From Enterovibrio qingdaonensis (GTDB lineage Bacteria; Pseudomonadota; Gammaproteobacteria; Enterobacterales; Vibrionaceae): a DNA stretch of 64,000 bases. Position 1 is the stretch's first letter; every line of letters begins with the position of its first letter. The notes beneath the pieces are model-generated. The model saw only the letters and a program-made list of their open reading frames with translations. It was not told the origin of the DNA and searched no databases. Where the stretch lies: the NCBI RefSeq assembly GCF_028683135.1, contig NZ_JAJUBB010000001.1:1-64000 (forward strand). Direction: 5' to 3'. A program made the translations under genes and the position numbers. Below are positions 1 to 7,685 of this stretch, one piece after another.

Positions 1-23
1 TTGTAGAAATACGGTGCTGATAA

Positions 24-1205
24 CTACAAGGCAGCTACTTTGTCTTTTTGCAGCGATAATTGAGTCTCTAAACCTTTTGCCAAACGTGTAACGGCAACTT
101 TTAGATCATCGGGTTTTGCGTTGGTGAAATTCAGTCGCAGTGCTGATTTTGTCGAACTGTGATCGGCATAGAAAACAGGGCTAGGAACAACGGCAACGCC
201 ATTACTCAGCAACGATTTTGCCAGTGCAAATGTGTCACAAGCTGGCAGTGTTACCCAGACGAACATCCCACCATCAACCCCTTCGACAATGCAGCCATCT
301 GGCAGTTTAGCTTTCAACTCGGCATACAAAACGTCATAACGAGATTTGTACAATACTCGGATGGACTCAATATGCTGGTCAAAATCTTGATGCTCTAACA
401 GGCCAAGAAGCAAGGCCTGCATGGGAACGCTGGAGTGAAGATCTGCGCCTTGTTTGATTTTCACCAAGGGTTCTAAATATTGGCGTTTACCTGTCACTAT
501 CCCGATGCGAAGTCCTGGGGACGCAATCTTAGAAAATGAACGAAGAACGATAGAATGCTGAGGACAGAAATCCGACACTAACGGCAAGGCATCGCCAGTA
601 AAGCGAAGCTCACGGTATGGCGCATCTTCAATTAGAGCAACGTTGTATTGAATGCAAAGCTCGGCAACTTTTTTTCGCGTTGGCAAAGACCAACAAATAC
701 CTGTTGGGTTGTGGAAATCAGGAACGGCATAAAACATTTTTGGCGCGTGTTTAACAAAACATTCTTCAAGTGCCACAAGATCTGGTCCCGTTTCCGTTTG
801 CGGGACGGAAAGCATGTTTGCCTGTACTAAGCCAAACACCTGCATTGCTCCCAAGTAGCTAGGTGCTTCCATTACTACTTTGTCGCCTGGGTTGACGTAA
901 GCGCGCGCGATCAGGTCTAGCCCTTGCTGTGAACCCGTACAGGCCATTGCCATATGGGAATCAGGTAGTTGAAAGTATTCGCGCAAGAAAGCGAGTAGCG
1001 GGCCATACCCTGCAGTTTCTCCGTATTGAAAAACGTGCGGCATTTCAGAAAGCTGCTCAAGCATCGGCTTCATAAGGTCGATAGGAAACGTTTTTTCATC
1101 AGGCAGACCACCAGCAAGTGAGATGACGTTTTTATCGGAGGCGGCCGCGAGAATTTCACGGATATAGGAAGAGGGGGTTTGCTGAAGCGATTGCGCGATT
1201 TCCAT
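24..1205 (-). CDS. PLP-dependent aminotransferase (class I/II, LysN/MocR-like catalytic fold)
   Basis: A 393-residue fold-type I aminotransferase, probably cytosolic and acting on an amino acid. The N-terminal ISLAGGLPDEKTFP segment and the internal VPDFHNPTGICW stretch are typical of the 2-aminoadipate/aromatic aminotransferase subgroup. The PLP-binding lysine lies in SFSKIASPGLRIGIV. There is no N-terminal DNA-binding domain, so it is a free-standing enzyme rather than a MocR regulator. The ATG start at 1205 has AGGAAA just upstream. It is divergent from an AraC-type gene starting at 1314, which is the likely local regulator. The substrate cannot be read from the sequence. Confidence 0.85.
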   Translation of the reverse strand: MEIAQSLQQTPSSYIREILAAASDKNVISLAGGLPDEKTFPIDLMKPMLEQLSEMPHVFQYGETAGYGPLLAFLREYFQLPDSHMAMACTGSQQGLDLIARAYVNPGDKVVMEAPSYLGAMQVFGLVQANMLSVPQTETGPDLVALEECFVKHAPKMFYAVPDFHNPTGICWSLPTRKKVAELCIQYNVALIEDAPYRELRFTGDALPLVSDFCPQHSIVLRSFSKIASPGLRIGIVTGKRQYLEPLVKIKQGADLHSSVPMQALLLGLLEHQDFDQHIESIRVLYKSRYDVLYAELKAKLPDGCIVEGVDGGMFVWVTLPACDTFALAKSLLSNGVAVVPSPVFYADHSSTKSALRLNFTNAKPDDLKVAVTRLAKGLETQLSLQKDKVAAL

Positions 1206-1268
1206 ATTGATTTCCTGAGTACATCATCTGTGTTTCAGAAGATACTACTCCTTGTTGCCAGTAATGAG

Positions 1269-1305
1269 ATGTCCATTTATGCTATTGGATATGTCCATTT
1301 ATGCT
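1269..1305. promoter_or_regulatory. 15-bp direct repeat in a divergent promoter region
   Basis: ATGTCCATTTATGCT occurs twice, at 1269-1283 and 1291-1305, with a 22-bp period (two helical turns). It lies between the aminotransferase start (1205, minus) and the AraC-type gene (1314, plus). Paired direct repeats two turns apart are the usual layout of AraC-family binding sites, so this is a plausible operator for the neighbouring regulator. The regulatory role is inferred; the repeat itself is exact. Confidence 0.5.
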
Positions 1306-1313
1306 TTTATCAC

Positions 1314-2183
1314 ATGACGCCACAGCACATATCACGTATTAACGACGTGTTGTATTACATCCATAAAGATATTGCCCGAGAGCTTCCCGCCCGAGAGCTT
1401 GCCGATGTGGCTGCCTACTCTGAACATCACTTTCACAGAGTGTTTAAAGACGTAGTAGGAGAGCCGATTCATCAATACATCAGAAGGACAAGAATGGAGT
1501 ATGCGGCGAATCAGTTGATGTTTGAACCATCATCTTCCGTGTTGGATATCGCAAACAAATGTGGATTTAGTTCGGTGTCGTCGTTTAGCCGCGCGTTTAA
1601 GTCCACGTTTCGTGTATCGCCAGGGGAGTGGCGGAAACATGATCTTCAAACCGCAGAAAAGCCTTACCTTACGGATCCCGAAGTCGCAGCGGGCTACCTC
1701 AGAGTGACTGCATGCCCCTTACCAGAACCTAAAATCCTCGATATACCCGAAAGGTTTGTCGCTTATATTCGCCATACTGGATACAACAGAAGTATTAAGA
1801 ATACATGGCGTGTATTGTCTGCATGGGCAAAACATGAGGGCAGGGATGTAAGTATGCAATTTGGATTGCACCATTCGAACCCTGCGTGGGTTGCGTTAGA
1901 ACAGTGTCGGTATGTGGCATGCATTGAAATTAGTAAGCCTATCAAAGTGCGGGGTGTGGTGAATCAACTAGTGATACCCGGTGGACTGCATGCAGTTTTT
2001 CATTTAACCGGTGTCTATGGAGAGCTGTTGCCTCAGATTAGCAAGATTTTGGAGCAGTGGTTGCCACAATCAGGATTTAAGCTTGGTGCAACACCTGCTT
2101 ATGTGCATTATCAAAACAACCATTTCCTCAATGACAATGAGCGGTTTGAGTTGGATTTCTATTTACCCATTGGGTTCTTCTAA
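1314..2183 (+). CDS. AraC-family regulator with C-terminal GyrI-like domain
   Basis: This 289-residue protein starts with an AraC-type double helix-turn-helix (about residues 5-105: VLYYIHKDIARELPARELAD, then GFSSVSSFSRAFKSTFRVSPGEWRK). A GyrI-like effector domain follows (RFVAYIRHTGYN ... AYVHYQNNHFLND). This order matches Rob/SoxS-like regulators with a C-terminal small-molecule-binding domain. I chose the ATG at 1314 because the longer frame from 1179 would overlap the divergent gene and run through the direct repeat; residues before 1314 look unrelated to the family. It probably regulates the divergent aminotransferase or itself. Confidence 0.8.
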   Translation: MTPQHISRINDVLYYIHKDIARELPARELADVAAYSEHHFHRVFKDVVGEPIHQYIRRTRMEYAANQLMFEPSSSVLDIANKCGFSSVSSFSRAFKSTFRVSPGEWRKHDLQTAEKPYLTDPEVAAGYLRVTACPLPEPKILDIPERFVAYIRHTGYNRSIKNTWRVLSAWAKHEGRDVSMQFGLHHSNPAWVALEQCRYVACIEISKPIKVRGVVNQLVIPGGLHAVFHLTGVYGELLPQISKILEQWLPQSGFKLGATPAYVHYQNNHFLNDNERFELDFYLPIGFF

Positions 2184-2188
2184 AAAAT

Positions 2189-2218
2189 GTCCGCCTCAAA
2201 AGGGGCGAAGAGGCGGAC
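2189..2218. terminator. hairpin between convergent genes
   Basis: GTCCGCCTC (2189-2197) pairs perfectly with GAGGCGGAC (2210-2218) across a 12-nt loop. It lies in the 58-bp gap between two convergent genes. T-runs are weak, so it may act as a shared transcription stop or as a 3' end stabiliser. Confidence 0.55.
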
Positions 2219-2241
2219 GAATTCCTTACTTCTTAATGACG

Positions 2242-3984
2242 TTACTTAGCCGGTTTTGTGAAAACGTACTGACCAATAACCAGCAATTCAATGTCTGTGG
2301 TAAAGAAGGTCATCACTGCGTCATTTAGGCTCGACACGATAGGTTTCCCCATCACGTTGAGGCTAGTATTGATGATCACGGGAACACCGGTGATCTTTTC
2401 AAATGCTTCAATGAGTCGATACACATGGATGTTTCTTTCCTTTGTGACGGATTGGAGTCGCCCTGTATTGTCAGCATGGCAGACAGCGGCAACGGCCTCT
2501 CTGACTAGGGGTTTAAAGGTGGCAACTTTTTCCATGTATGGCGTGTCATGGTAGTTCTCAAAGTATTCATCACCACGATCAGCTAAGACCATTGGCGCAA
2601 ACGGGCGGAATGGTTCACGGAATTTAACGGCGGCGTTGATTTTGGTTTTCATCTCCGCCGTTCGGGAGTCAGCCAAGATAGAACGGTGCCCCAATGCGCG
2701 AGGACCAAATTCGGCTCTACCTTGCACCCACGCAACGACTGCACCATTCGCCATTTTGTCGGCGACGTGGGGATAAAGGTCGTCCCATTCCATTTTTTGA
2801 ACGTTGGAAATGCCACTTTTTTCGATAAAGTTCTCGACGTCTTGCTCACTGATGGCATCACCAAGATAAGGAGACTGCTTAATGTTTTTTATCTGTTTGT
2901 CTGGGAAGTCCTGTTTTACAGCCAGCAATGCCGCACCAACAGCGTTGCCGTCATCGCCTGGCGCGCACGGAACAAAAATATCGTTAAAAGGCGTTTTCTC
3001 AATCACTCGACCATTAAACGATGAGTTAAGCCCACACCCGCCGGTTATCACGATATTCTTCATGCCTGTCACATCGTGAACATGGCTCAGTACTTCGCTC
3101 ATCAGTTCGCTAAAATGGTATTGCGCTGTAAAGGCAATATCTGCAGATTCTTCCGGAAACTGTGAATAAGGGCGGGCGTATTGTCTGAGCGTTTTCAATG
3201 CCTCTGAGGAACCTTTGGGCAGGACAACGTACCCATCTTTAACCGCAATATGTTTGCGGAACAGTGCTAAAACCTCTTCATTTAGCTTTCCATAAGGTGC
3301 AAGTCCCATGACTTTCCACTCTTCACCAGAGTCCATGGCAAAGCCACACAAACGGCAAACAGTTACGCCATAAAACACGCCAAGGCTAGCTGCAATTTGG
3401 TTCAGCTCTCCTGAAAATTCAGGCTTGGGGAGTTTCTCTAATTTATTGTTTTTATATATGAAGATGGATTGCGCGGAGTCTTCTGCATAACCATCCATAA
3501 CCAAACATGCTGCCTCATCGAAAGGACTGGAGTAACAAGCAAATGCAGCATGGGTTGAATGATGGTCGAACTGGCGAGTGTCGGTTTTAAGGTTCAGCGC
3601 CATAGAGGCGCGCTTTGTACCGCCGCCAGCCATTTGGATGTTTGGAAGAAAAACATCATTCATGTTGGACATTTGTACGCCCAGAAAAATAGCTGCGACG
3701 TCACGATAAGCTTCATCATAGTCTTTCAACGAGATACGCTGGATTTCCTGTGCCATTTTTTGTGGCGTATCTTCTGGCCAAGATTTACAGATGGTGAGTT
3801 GTGTTGCTTCAGGTGCGTATTGTTTTATGAGGCGAATGATTTTGTGTGGTTGATCAGGGGCGAGACTAAAGCCTTGCTTCGTCTGCGTGTCCCTTTCAAC
3901 AGCTTGTGCATATAACACCTTACCGTCGTCATTAACGAGTGCTAAAGCGTTGTCATGTCCGGTGCAAGATATCCCTAAATACAT
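2242..3984 (-). CDS. NodU/CmcH-family O-carbamoyltransferase
   Basis: This 580-residue protein has the two-domain architecture of TobZ/NodU/CmcH enzymes, which make carbamoyl-adenylate from carbamoyl phosphate and ATP and then carbamoylate a hydroxyl group. The N-terminal Kae1-like domain starts GISCTGHDNALALV and carries the metal-binding FDHHSTHAAFA motif, followed by VITGGCGLNSSFNGR. The C-terminal YrdC-like domain has the family signature AEFGPRALGHRSILADSR and later NTSLNVMGKPI. ATG at 3984 has GAGGGA upstream. It stands alone: no sugar, antibiotic or Nod-factor biosynthesis genes are adjacent, so the acceptor is unknown. Confidence 0.9.
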   Translation of the reverse strand: MYLGISCTGHDNALALVNDDGKVLYAQAVERDTQTKQGFSLAPDQPHKIIRLIKQYAPEATQLTICKSWPEDTPQKMAQEIQRISLKDYDEAYRDVAAIFLGVQMSNMNDVFLPNIQMAGGGTKRASMALNLKTDTRQFDHHSTHAAFACYSSPFDEAACLVMDGYAEDSAQSIFIYKNNKLEKLPKPEFSGELNQIAASLGVFYGVTVCRLCGFAMDSGEEWKVMGLAPYGKLNEEVLALFRKHIAVKDGYVVLPKGSSEALKTLRQYARPYSQFPEESADIAFTAQYHFSELMSEVLSHVHDVTGMKNIVITGGCGLNSSFNGRVIEKTPFNDIFVPCAPGDDGNAVGAALLAVKQDFPDKQIKNIKQSPYLGDAISEQDVENFIEKSGISNVQKMEWDDLYPHVADKMANGAVVAWVQGRAEFGPRALGHRSILADSRTAEMKTKINAAVKFREPFRPFAPMVLADRGDEYFENYHDTPYMEKVATFKPLVREAVAAVCHADNTGRLQSVTKERNIHVYRLIEAFEKITGVPVIINTSLNVMGKPIVSSLNDAVMTFFTTDIELLVIGQYVFTKPAK

Positions 3985-4264
3985 AGTTTCCCTCAGCCAT
4001 TGCTATTATTGTCTTGAATTCTGGATGCTAACGCTCGAATCGTAAGGCGTCCAAAATCCAACAGCTATACGCATCGCAAATTTGGTCAGATAGTTAGGCT
4101 ATTTATCAAGGATGTTTGAGTAATTAGACATATCGCGCAGCAGAGTTGCAACGCAATGTTACGCAGGGGGAAAACTCAGGCAGTTCTATCACCGACCTTT
4201 TTTGGGGTTTTATGATTCTCTGAGAAAAATAGGGAAAGGGGCAGGAAAAGGTGGCACAGATAGA
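3985..4264. other. intergenic region upstream of the carbamoyltransferase
   Basis: About 280 bp without a convincing coding frame. It should hold the carbamoyltransferase promoter on the minus strand. I see no clear operator, repeat or RNA structure. Confidence 0.5.
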
Positions 4265-4290
4265 AAAATAAAACCACCCGAAGGTGGTTT
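4265..4290 (-). terminator. rho-independent terminator of the S4-domain gene
   Basis: On the minus strand AAACCACC-TTCG-GGTGGTTT (4271-4290) is followed by TATTTTT. It lies 5 nt after the stop codon at 4295. Confidence 0.85.
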
Positions 4291-4294
4291 AGTA

Positions 4295-4738
4295 TCAGAA
4301 GGAAATCGCTCTGCGACCCGAGCTCGATCTTGGCGTATCTTCAATGTCTTTTTTAACGACTTTTTTAGGGTCGTTTGACGGTTTCGTTTTTTTCTTGTCT
4401 TTGTTGTTACGTGGGCTTAATTCTTTAGCTGGTTTAGCTGGTTTAGCTGGTTTAGCTGGTTTAGCCGCCTTGGGTTTCGGCTCCACTTCTAACGGTGGCG
4501 TATCACAAAGTACGACGTAAAATTCTTCGTTGAATGCAATGACATCGCCATCCAGAATTTTTCGTCTTTTGCGTGTCTCTACTTCGCCATTAACGATCAC
4601 ATATCCTTCGCTGATTGCGGCTTTTGCTTCACCACCGCCACTTACTGCGTTAGCGATTTTTAACACTTTGTACAGCTCAATAGGCTGACTGGATACCTCA
4701 ATACCGAGGGCTTCAACTTCAAATTCTTCGTGGGACAT
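4295..4738 (-). CDS. YbcJ-like S4 RNA-binding protein with long basic C-terminal tail
   Basis: This 147-residue protein begins with an S4 RNA-binding fold (about residues 12-75: IELYKVLKIANAVSGGGEAK, then EGYVIVNGEVETRKRRKI), close to E. coli YbcJ, a roughly 70-residue single-domain protein. The extra ~70 residues are low complexity: tandem Lys-Pro-Ala repeats followed by a Lys/Arg-rich, Asn/Ser-rich tail that looks disordered and would favour nucleic-acid binding. I place the start at ATG 4738 because the frame upstream of it does not resemble the family. No strong Shine-Dalgarno is visible. It probably binds RNA or ribosomes; the exact role is unknown. Confidence 0.8.
   Translation of the reverse strand: MSHEEFEVEALGIEVSSQPIELYKVLKIANAVSGGGEAKAAISEGYVIVNGEVETRKRRKILDGDVIAFNEEFYVVLCDTPPLEVEPKPKAAKPAKPAKPAKPAKELSPRNNKDKKKTKPSNDPKKVVKKDIEDTPRSSSGRRAISF
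4424..4465. repeat. 9-bp tandem repeat within the S4 gene
   Basis: The unit TTTAGCTGG is repeated at 4424, 4433, 4442 and 4451, with a partial fifth unit at 4460-4465. On the coding strand it encodes Pro-Ala-Lys repeats. Because the unit is a multiple of three, gain or loss of copies would keep the reading frame. Confidence 0.9.
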
Positions 4739-5564
4739 TTTTAATTGCCAATGACCGTTGTAACGTATCGTTGGAGTGTATACGCAAACACGTGCCAGAG
4801 ATAGCGATATCGAATGTGTACTGGCGCACGTCATTTTGACTATTTGTCATTGTTTGTTCTTCACAAAAACAAAGGGCTGCAGCTAAATCGCGCTTTTTTC
4901 ATATGCATTGAGTTGAAATGTGATCTCTCGAGCATAAGTGAGGCGAGATTCGCTTGAAACTTGAAATTTAATGTAATAAAACTAGATTCAACGTGATGAC
5001 GAACGGAACTTGTTCCAAAATCGACAGTCATATGTTTAGCTAGTTTTTTTGCGCGAACGAGTAAAGCACTCCCGGAAAAAAGCTCCTCACGATGATTTAG
5101 AGGAGACCTGCCAATCAGTAAGGCAACGCATTGAACTAGCGTCTTTTAATCTATCAGGAATGTGATGCGTAGCAGAGGTCATAAAATCTTCGCTAAAGCG
5201 ATTAACCTGACTAAAAAAAGAGGTGTTATATGAATAATAAAACCCGACGCCAGTGGTTCTACCATCAAAATAGATCGCAGAAAGCGCGTCCAATAAAACT
5301 GCGTTAATCGCAAAAATCCAGAAACGCCAACCGGCGTTTCTGGTTAAATCCCTCCCTAATTCTCCTGAATTCTTCTCTAAACTCAAAAATATTGAGGCAA
5401 CTGTCAGAATTTTCTGCATAAATTCAGTTTGAAACCATACTTATGGCTAAACTTTACTGAGTTGTTGCACGTAGGCTGGCATTTGGTTGTAGTTAGTCTC
5501 TTGCTTTGTGAATAGGGGAGTCGCGAGTGCGTTCTTCACCCAAAACGCTTGTCGGGAGAAAAAC
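4739..5564. other. 826-bp region without a convincing gene
   Basis: No frame here shows a recognisable family. A minus-strand frame at 5087-5419 (110 codons) contains a perfect inverted repeat and no known motifs, so I do not call it a gene. The region has the perfect hairpin at 5318-5343 and, at its right end, the promoter and GGGAGAAA ribosome site of the next gene. Confidence 0.5.
5318..5343 (-). terminator. isolated perfect hairpin, terminator-like on the minus strand
   Basis: CCAGAAACGCC (5318-5328) and GGCGTTTCTGG (5333-5343) form an 11-bp perfect stem with a 4-nt loop. On the minus strand the stem is followed by ATTTTTG, which resembles an intrinsic terminator. No coding gene on that strand lies directly upstream, so it may end a small RNA or an antisense transcript. 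Confidence 0.4.
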
Positions 5565-5864
5565 ATGAATGTTTTGTCTTGGGATAACATTTCCAAGCTT
5601 GCTGGACAAACAGTTCAGCTAATTGATGGCGCAGAGAACGAATACGATATTCTTTGTGAAGACGTGAAAGAACTGGCTGGAAATGGCACATCACTGGATG
5701 GTCGTTTGGTGGAGCACTACAGCATCGTTCTGGCTGCACCAGAAGGCGTCGAATTTCCACAAGGGAACTACCTGATCTCTCATCATTCGATGGGGCAGCA
5801 GATTCTTTATATGCATCCTGCTCGAGATAACCGCTATACCATTACCATTAATACTGAAGCGTAG
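5565..5864 (+). CDS. small DUF6916-like protein
   Basis: A 99-residue acidic protein with no signal peptide and no membrane segment. The pattern of a strand-rich body ending in QGNYLISHHSMGQQILYMHP reminds me of the DUF6916 family (often next to phage-tail-like or surface proteins in other bacteria), but the match is by eye only. ATG 5565 is preceded by GGGAGAAAA, a good ribosome site, and is preferred to an upstream in-frame codon at 5508. It stands alone; the function is unknown. Confidence 0.6.
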   Translation: MNVLSWDNISKLAGQTVQLIDGAENEYDILCEDVKELAGNGTSLDGRLVEHYSIVLAAPEGVEFPQGNYLISHHSMGQQILYMHPARDNRYTITINTEA

Positions 5865-6157
5865 TGCCGAGGAGTTATCGATTTCATTCCTCAATTCGCG
5901 CAATGCTTTGTATGAACGGCTCTTTACTGATTTAGGGAAGAAAGAGCGGTTAGTCGCGGTGGACGCTTTATCTTTTCTCCATGCTTTTTCTTCTGCGTTA
6001 AATGCCAATGTAATGGTTTGTCGACAACGCCTATGAAACCTTGCTTTGAATTGCACGCATTGGCCTATTGCGAGCGTGTCTATCCTTATGTCGTTTGGGT
6101 AGAAAGCCAGCAGACGGGTAGCTAAAGGCGTGAATTAATAACTGTCTACGTAAATTC
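5865..6157. other. intergenic region upstream of modA
   Basis: About 300 bp with overlapping minus-strand open frames but no family resemblance or ribosome sites to support them. It probably contains the modABC promoter at its right end. I see no match to the E. coli ModE operator pattern. Confidence 0.4.
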
Positions 6158-6174
6158 GTTGGTATGATACCAAC
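6158..6174. promoter_or_regulatory. palindrome just upstream of modA
   Basis: GTTGGTA-TGA-TACCAAC is a perfect 7+7 bp inverted repeat with a 3-bp centre. It ends 28 bp before the modA start codon, where a repressor or a hairpin in the 5' untranslated region would control modABC. It does not resemble the E. coli ModE site. The role is inferred from position. Confidence 0.4.
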
Positions 6175-6202
6175 TCTATGTAGTGTAAAGGTTAGGGAGA
6201 GT

Positions 6203-6991
6203 ATGCGACGTATTCTTAGGCAATTCTCGAGCGTGTGTATTTTTGTCATCGGATTACTTTGCTCGAACGTCGCCTTTGCTAACGATAATGTATTGGTCTT
6301 TGCTGCGTCTTCTATGACGACTGCACTGAACGAAATCGTCGAACAGTATGAAGCCAAAACCGGAGAGAAAATCACGGTTTCTTATGGCTCATCTTCTGCC
6401 TTAGCGCGACAGTTGGCTTATGGTGCACCCGCTGACATGTATATCTCAGCCAATGAAAAGTGGATGGATTATGCTATTGAGCAGGGCGTGATTGACGCAT
6501 CCACTCGAACTGATTGGGTACGAAACTCACTGGTGTTGGTAGCGAACAAACACTCGCAGGGGGAGGTGACACTAACACCGCCTTCTATATTAAGTGCTAT
6601 AGGTAATAGCCGCTTAGCCATTTCAGACCCTAATCATGTTCCTGCAGGGATATACGGCAAAGAGGCTCTTGAATACTTAAACCTATGGACTCAGGTAGAA
6701 AACAAACTTGCATTTTCGAACAGTGTAAGAGCAACGTTGGCTTTGGTTGAACGAGGCGAAGCACCGCTAGGTATTGTTTACTATTCAGATGCCATTGCAT
6801 CATCCAACGTTAATTTAGCAGCAACATTTCCAGAACGCTCCCATGTTCCCATTGTCTTCCCCAAAGCGATGTCTGTGCATGCTAAGCCAGAAGCAGACGC
6901 TTTTTTCCGCTATTTAGACAGTGATGTGTCGTTAGGTATCATGAAAAAGAATGGATTTACTGTTCCTGCCATTGCTGGGGGGCGTGACTGA
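6203..6991 (+). CDS. modA: molybdate ABC transporter, periplasmic binding protein ModA
   Basis: Binds molybdate (and probably tungstate) in the periplasm and delivers it to ModB. The 262-residue protein has a signal peptide (RRILRQFSSVCIFVIGLLCSN, cleavage near AFA-ND) and the ligand-site motifs ASSMTTALNEI and YGSSSALARQLAYGAPADMY. ATG 6203 has AGGGAGAG directly upstream and gives a normal signal peptide, so I prefer it to the codon at 6164. It heads a tight modABC operon, with modB starting 1 nt after its stop. Confidence 0.93.
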   Translation: MRRILRQFSSVCIFVIGLLCSNVAFANDNVLVFAASSMTTALNEIVEQYEAKTGEKITVSYGSSSALARQLAYGAPADMYISANEKWMDYAIEQGVIDASTRTDWVRNSLVLVANKHSQGEVTLTPPSILSAIGNSRLAISDPNHVPAGIYGKEALEYLNLWTQVENKLAFSNSVRATLALVERGEAPLGIVYYSDAIASSNVNLAATFPERSHVPIVFPKAMSVHAKPEADAFFRYLDSDVSLGIMKKNGFTVPAIAGGRD

Positions 6992-6992
6992 T

Positions 6993-7685
6993 ATGTTTTT
7001 AACGCCTTTAGAATGGCAAGCCCTGCTTCTTAGCTTGAAAATTTCGTCGGTTGCTGTGGCAGTGAGCCTGCCTTTTGGCATAGCGCTAGCTTGGTTGCTG
7101 GCGAGACGTGATTTTGTGGGGAAGTCGTTACTAGATGGTGTGATCCACCTTCCTTTAGTCTTGCCTCCTGTTGTTATCGGCTATTTACTTCTCGTAGTGA
7201 TGGGAAGGAGAGGTCCAGTCGGAAGCTGGCTTTTCGATACGTTTGGTGTCTCGTTCTCTTTTAACTGGAAGGGCGCGGCATTGGCCTCGGCTGTTGTTGC
7301 GTTTCCATTATTGGTCAGAGCCATTCGTTTATCGATTGAACTGGTTGATAAACGATTAGAAGCCGCAGCTCGAACACTTGGGGCATCGCCGTGGCGTGTA
7401 TTTTTTACCGTTACGTTGCCACTGATTTTGCCGGGTATCGTTTCAGGTTTGGTGCTGGCATTTGCGCGAAGCTTGGGTGAGTTTGGCGCAACGATAACTT
7501 TTGTGTCGAATATTCCTGGCGAAACGCAAACCATTCCACTTGCTATGTTTTCATTCATTGAAACGCCCGGTGCTGAGCAAAGCGTAGCGAGGCTGTGTGT
7601 TATTGCTATTGCCATCTCCTTAATCTCTTTATTTGGTTCGGAATGGCTTAGCCGTAGGATGAAACGTAGGATGGGGCAGCAATGA
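6993..7685 (+). CDS. modB: molybdate ABC transporter permease ModB
   Basis: Inner-membrane channel of the molybdate importer, 230 residues with about five hydrophobic segments. The cytoplasmic EAA loop that contacts the ATPase is EAAARTLGASPWRVFFTVTL. ATG 6993 follows the modA stop by one base and the stop overlaps the modC start as ATGA, implying translational coupling. A longer frame from 6951 lies inside modA and is not needed. Confidence 0.93.
   Translation: MFLTPLEWQALLLSLKISSVAVAVSLPFGIALAWLLARRDFVGKSLLDGVIHLPLVLPPVVIGYLLLVVMGRRGPVGSWLFDTFGVSFSFNWKGAALASAVVAFPLLVRAIRLSIELVDKRLEAAARTLGASPWRVFFTVTLPLILPGIVSGLVLAFARSLGEFGATITFVSNIPGETQTIPLAMFSFIETPGAEQSVARLCVIAIAISLISLFGSEWLSRRMKRRMGQQ

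Noticed and set aside
5087-5419. 110-codon minus-strand frame
   Set aside because: No recognisable motif, weak ribosome site, and it runs through a perfect 26-bp hairpin that looks like RNA structure rather than coding sequence.
5536-6375. Several minus-strand frames opposite the DUF6916-like gene and modA
   Set aside because: They overlap well-supported plus-strand genes and have no motifs.
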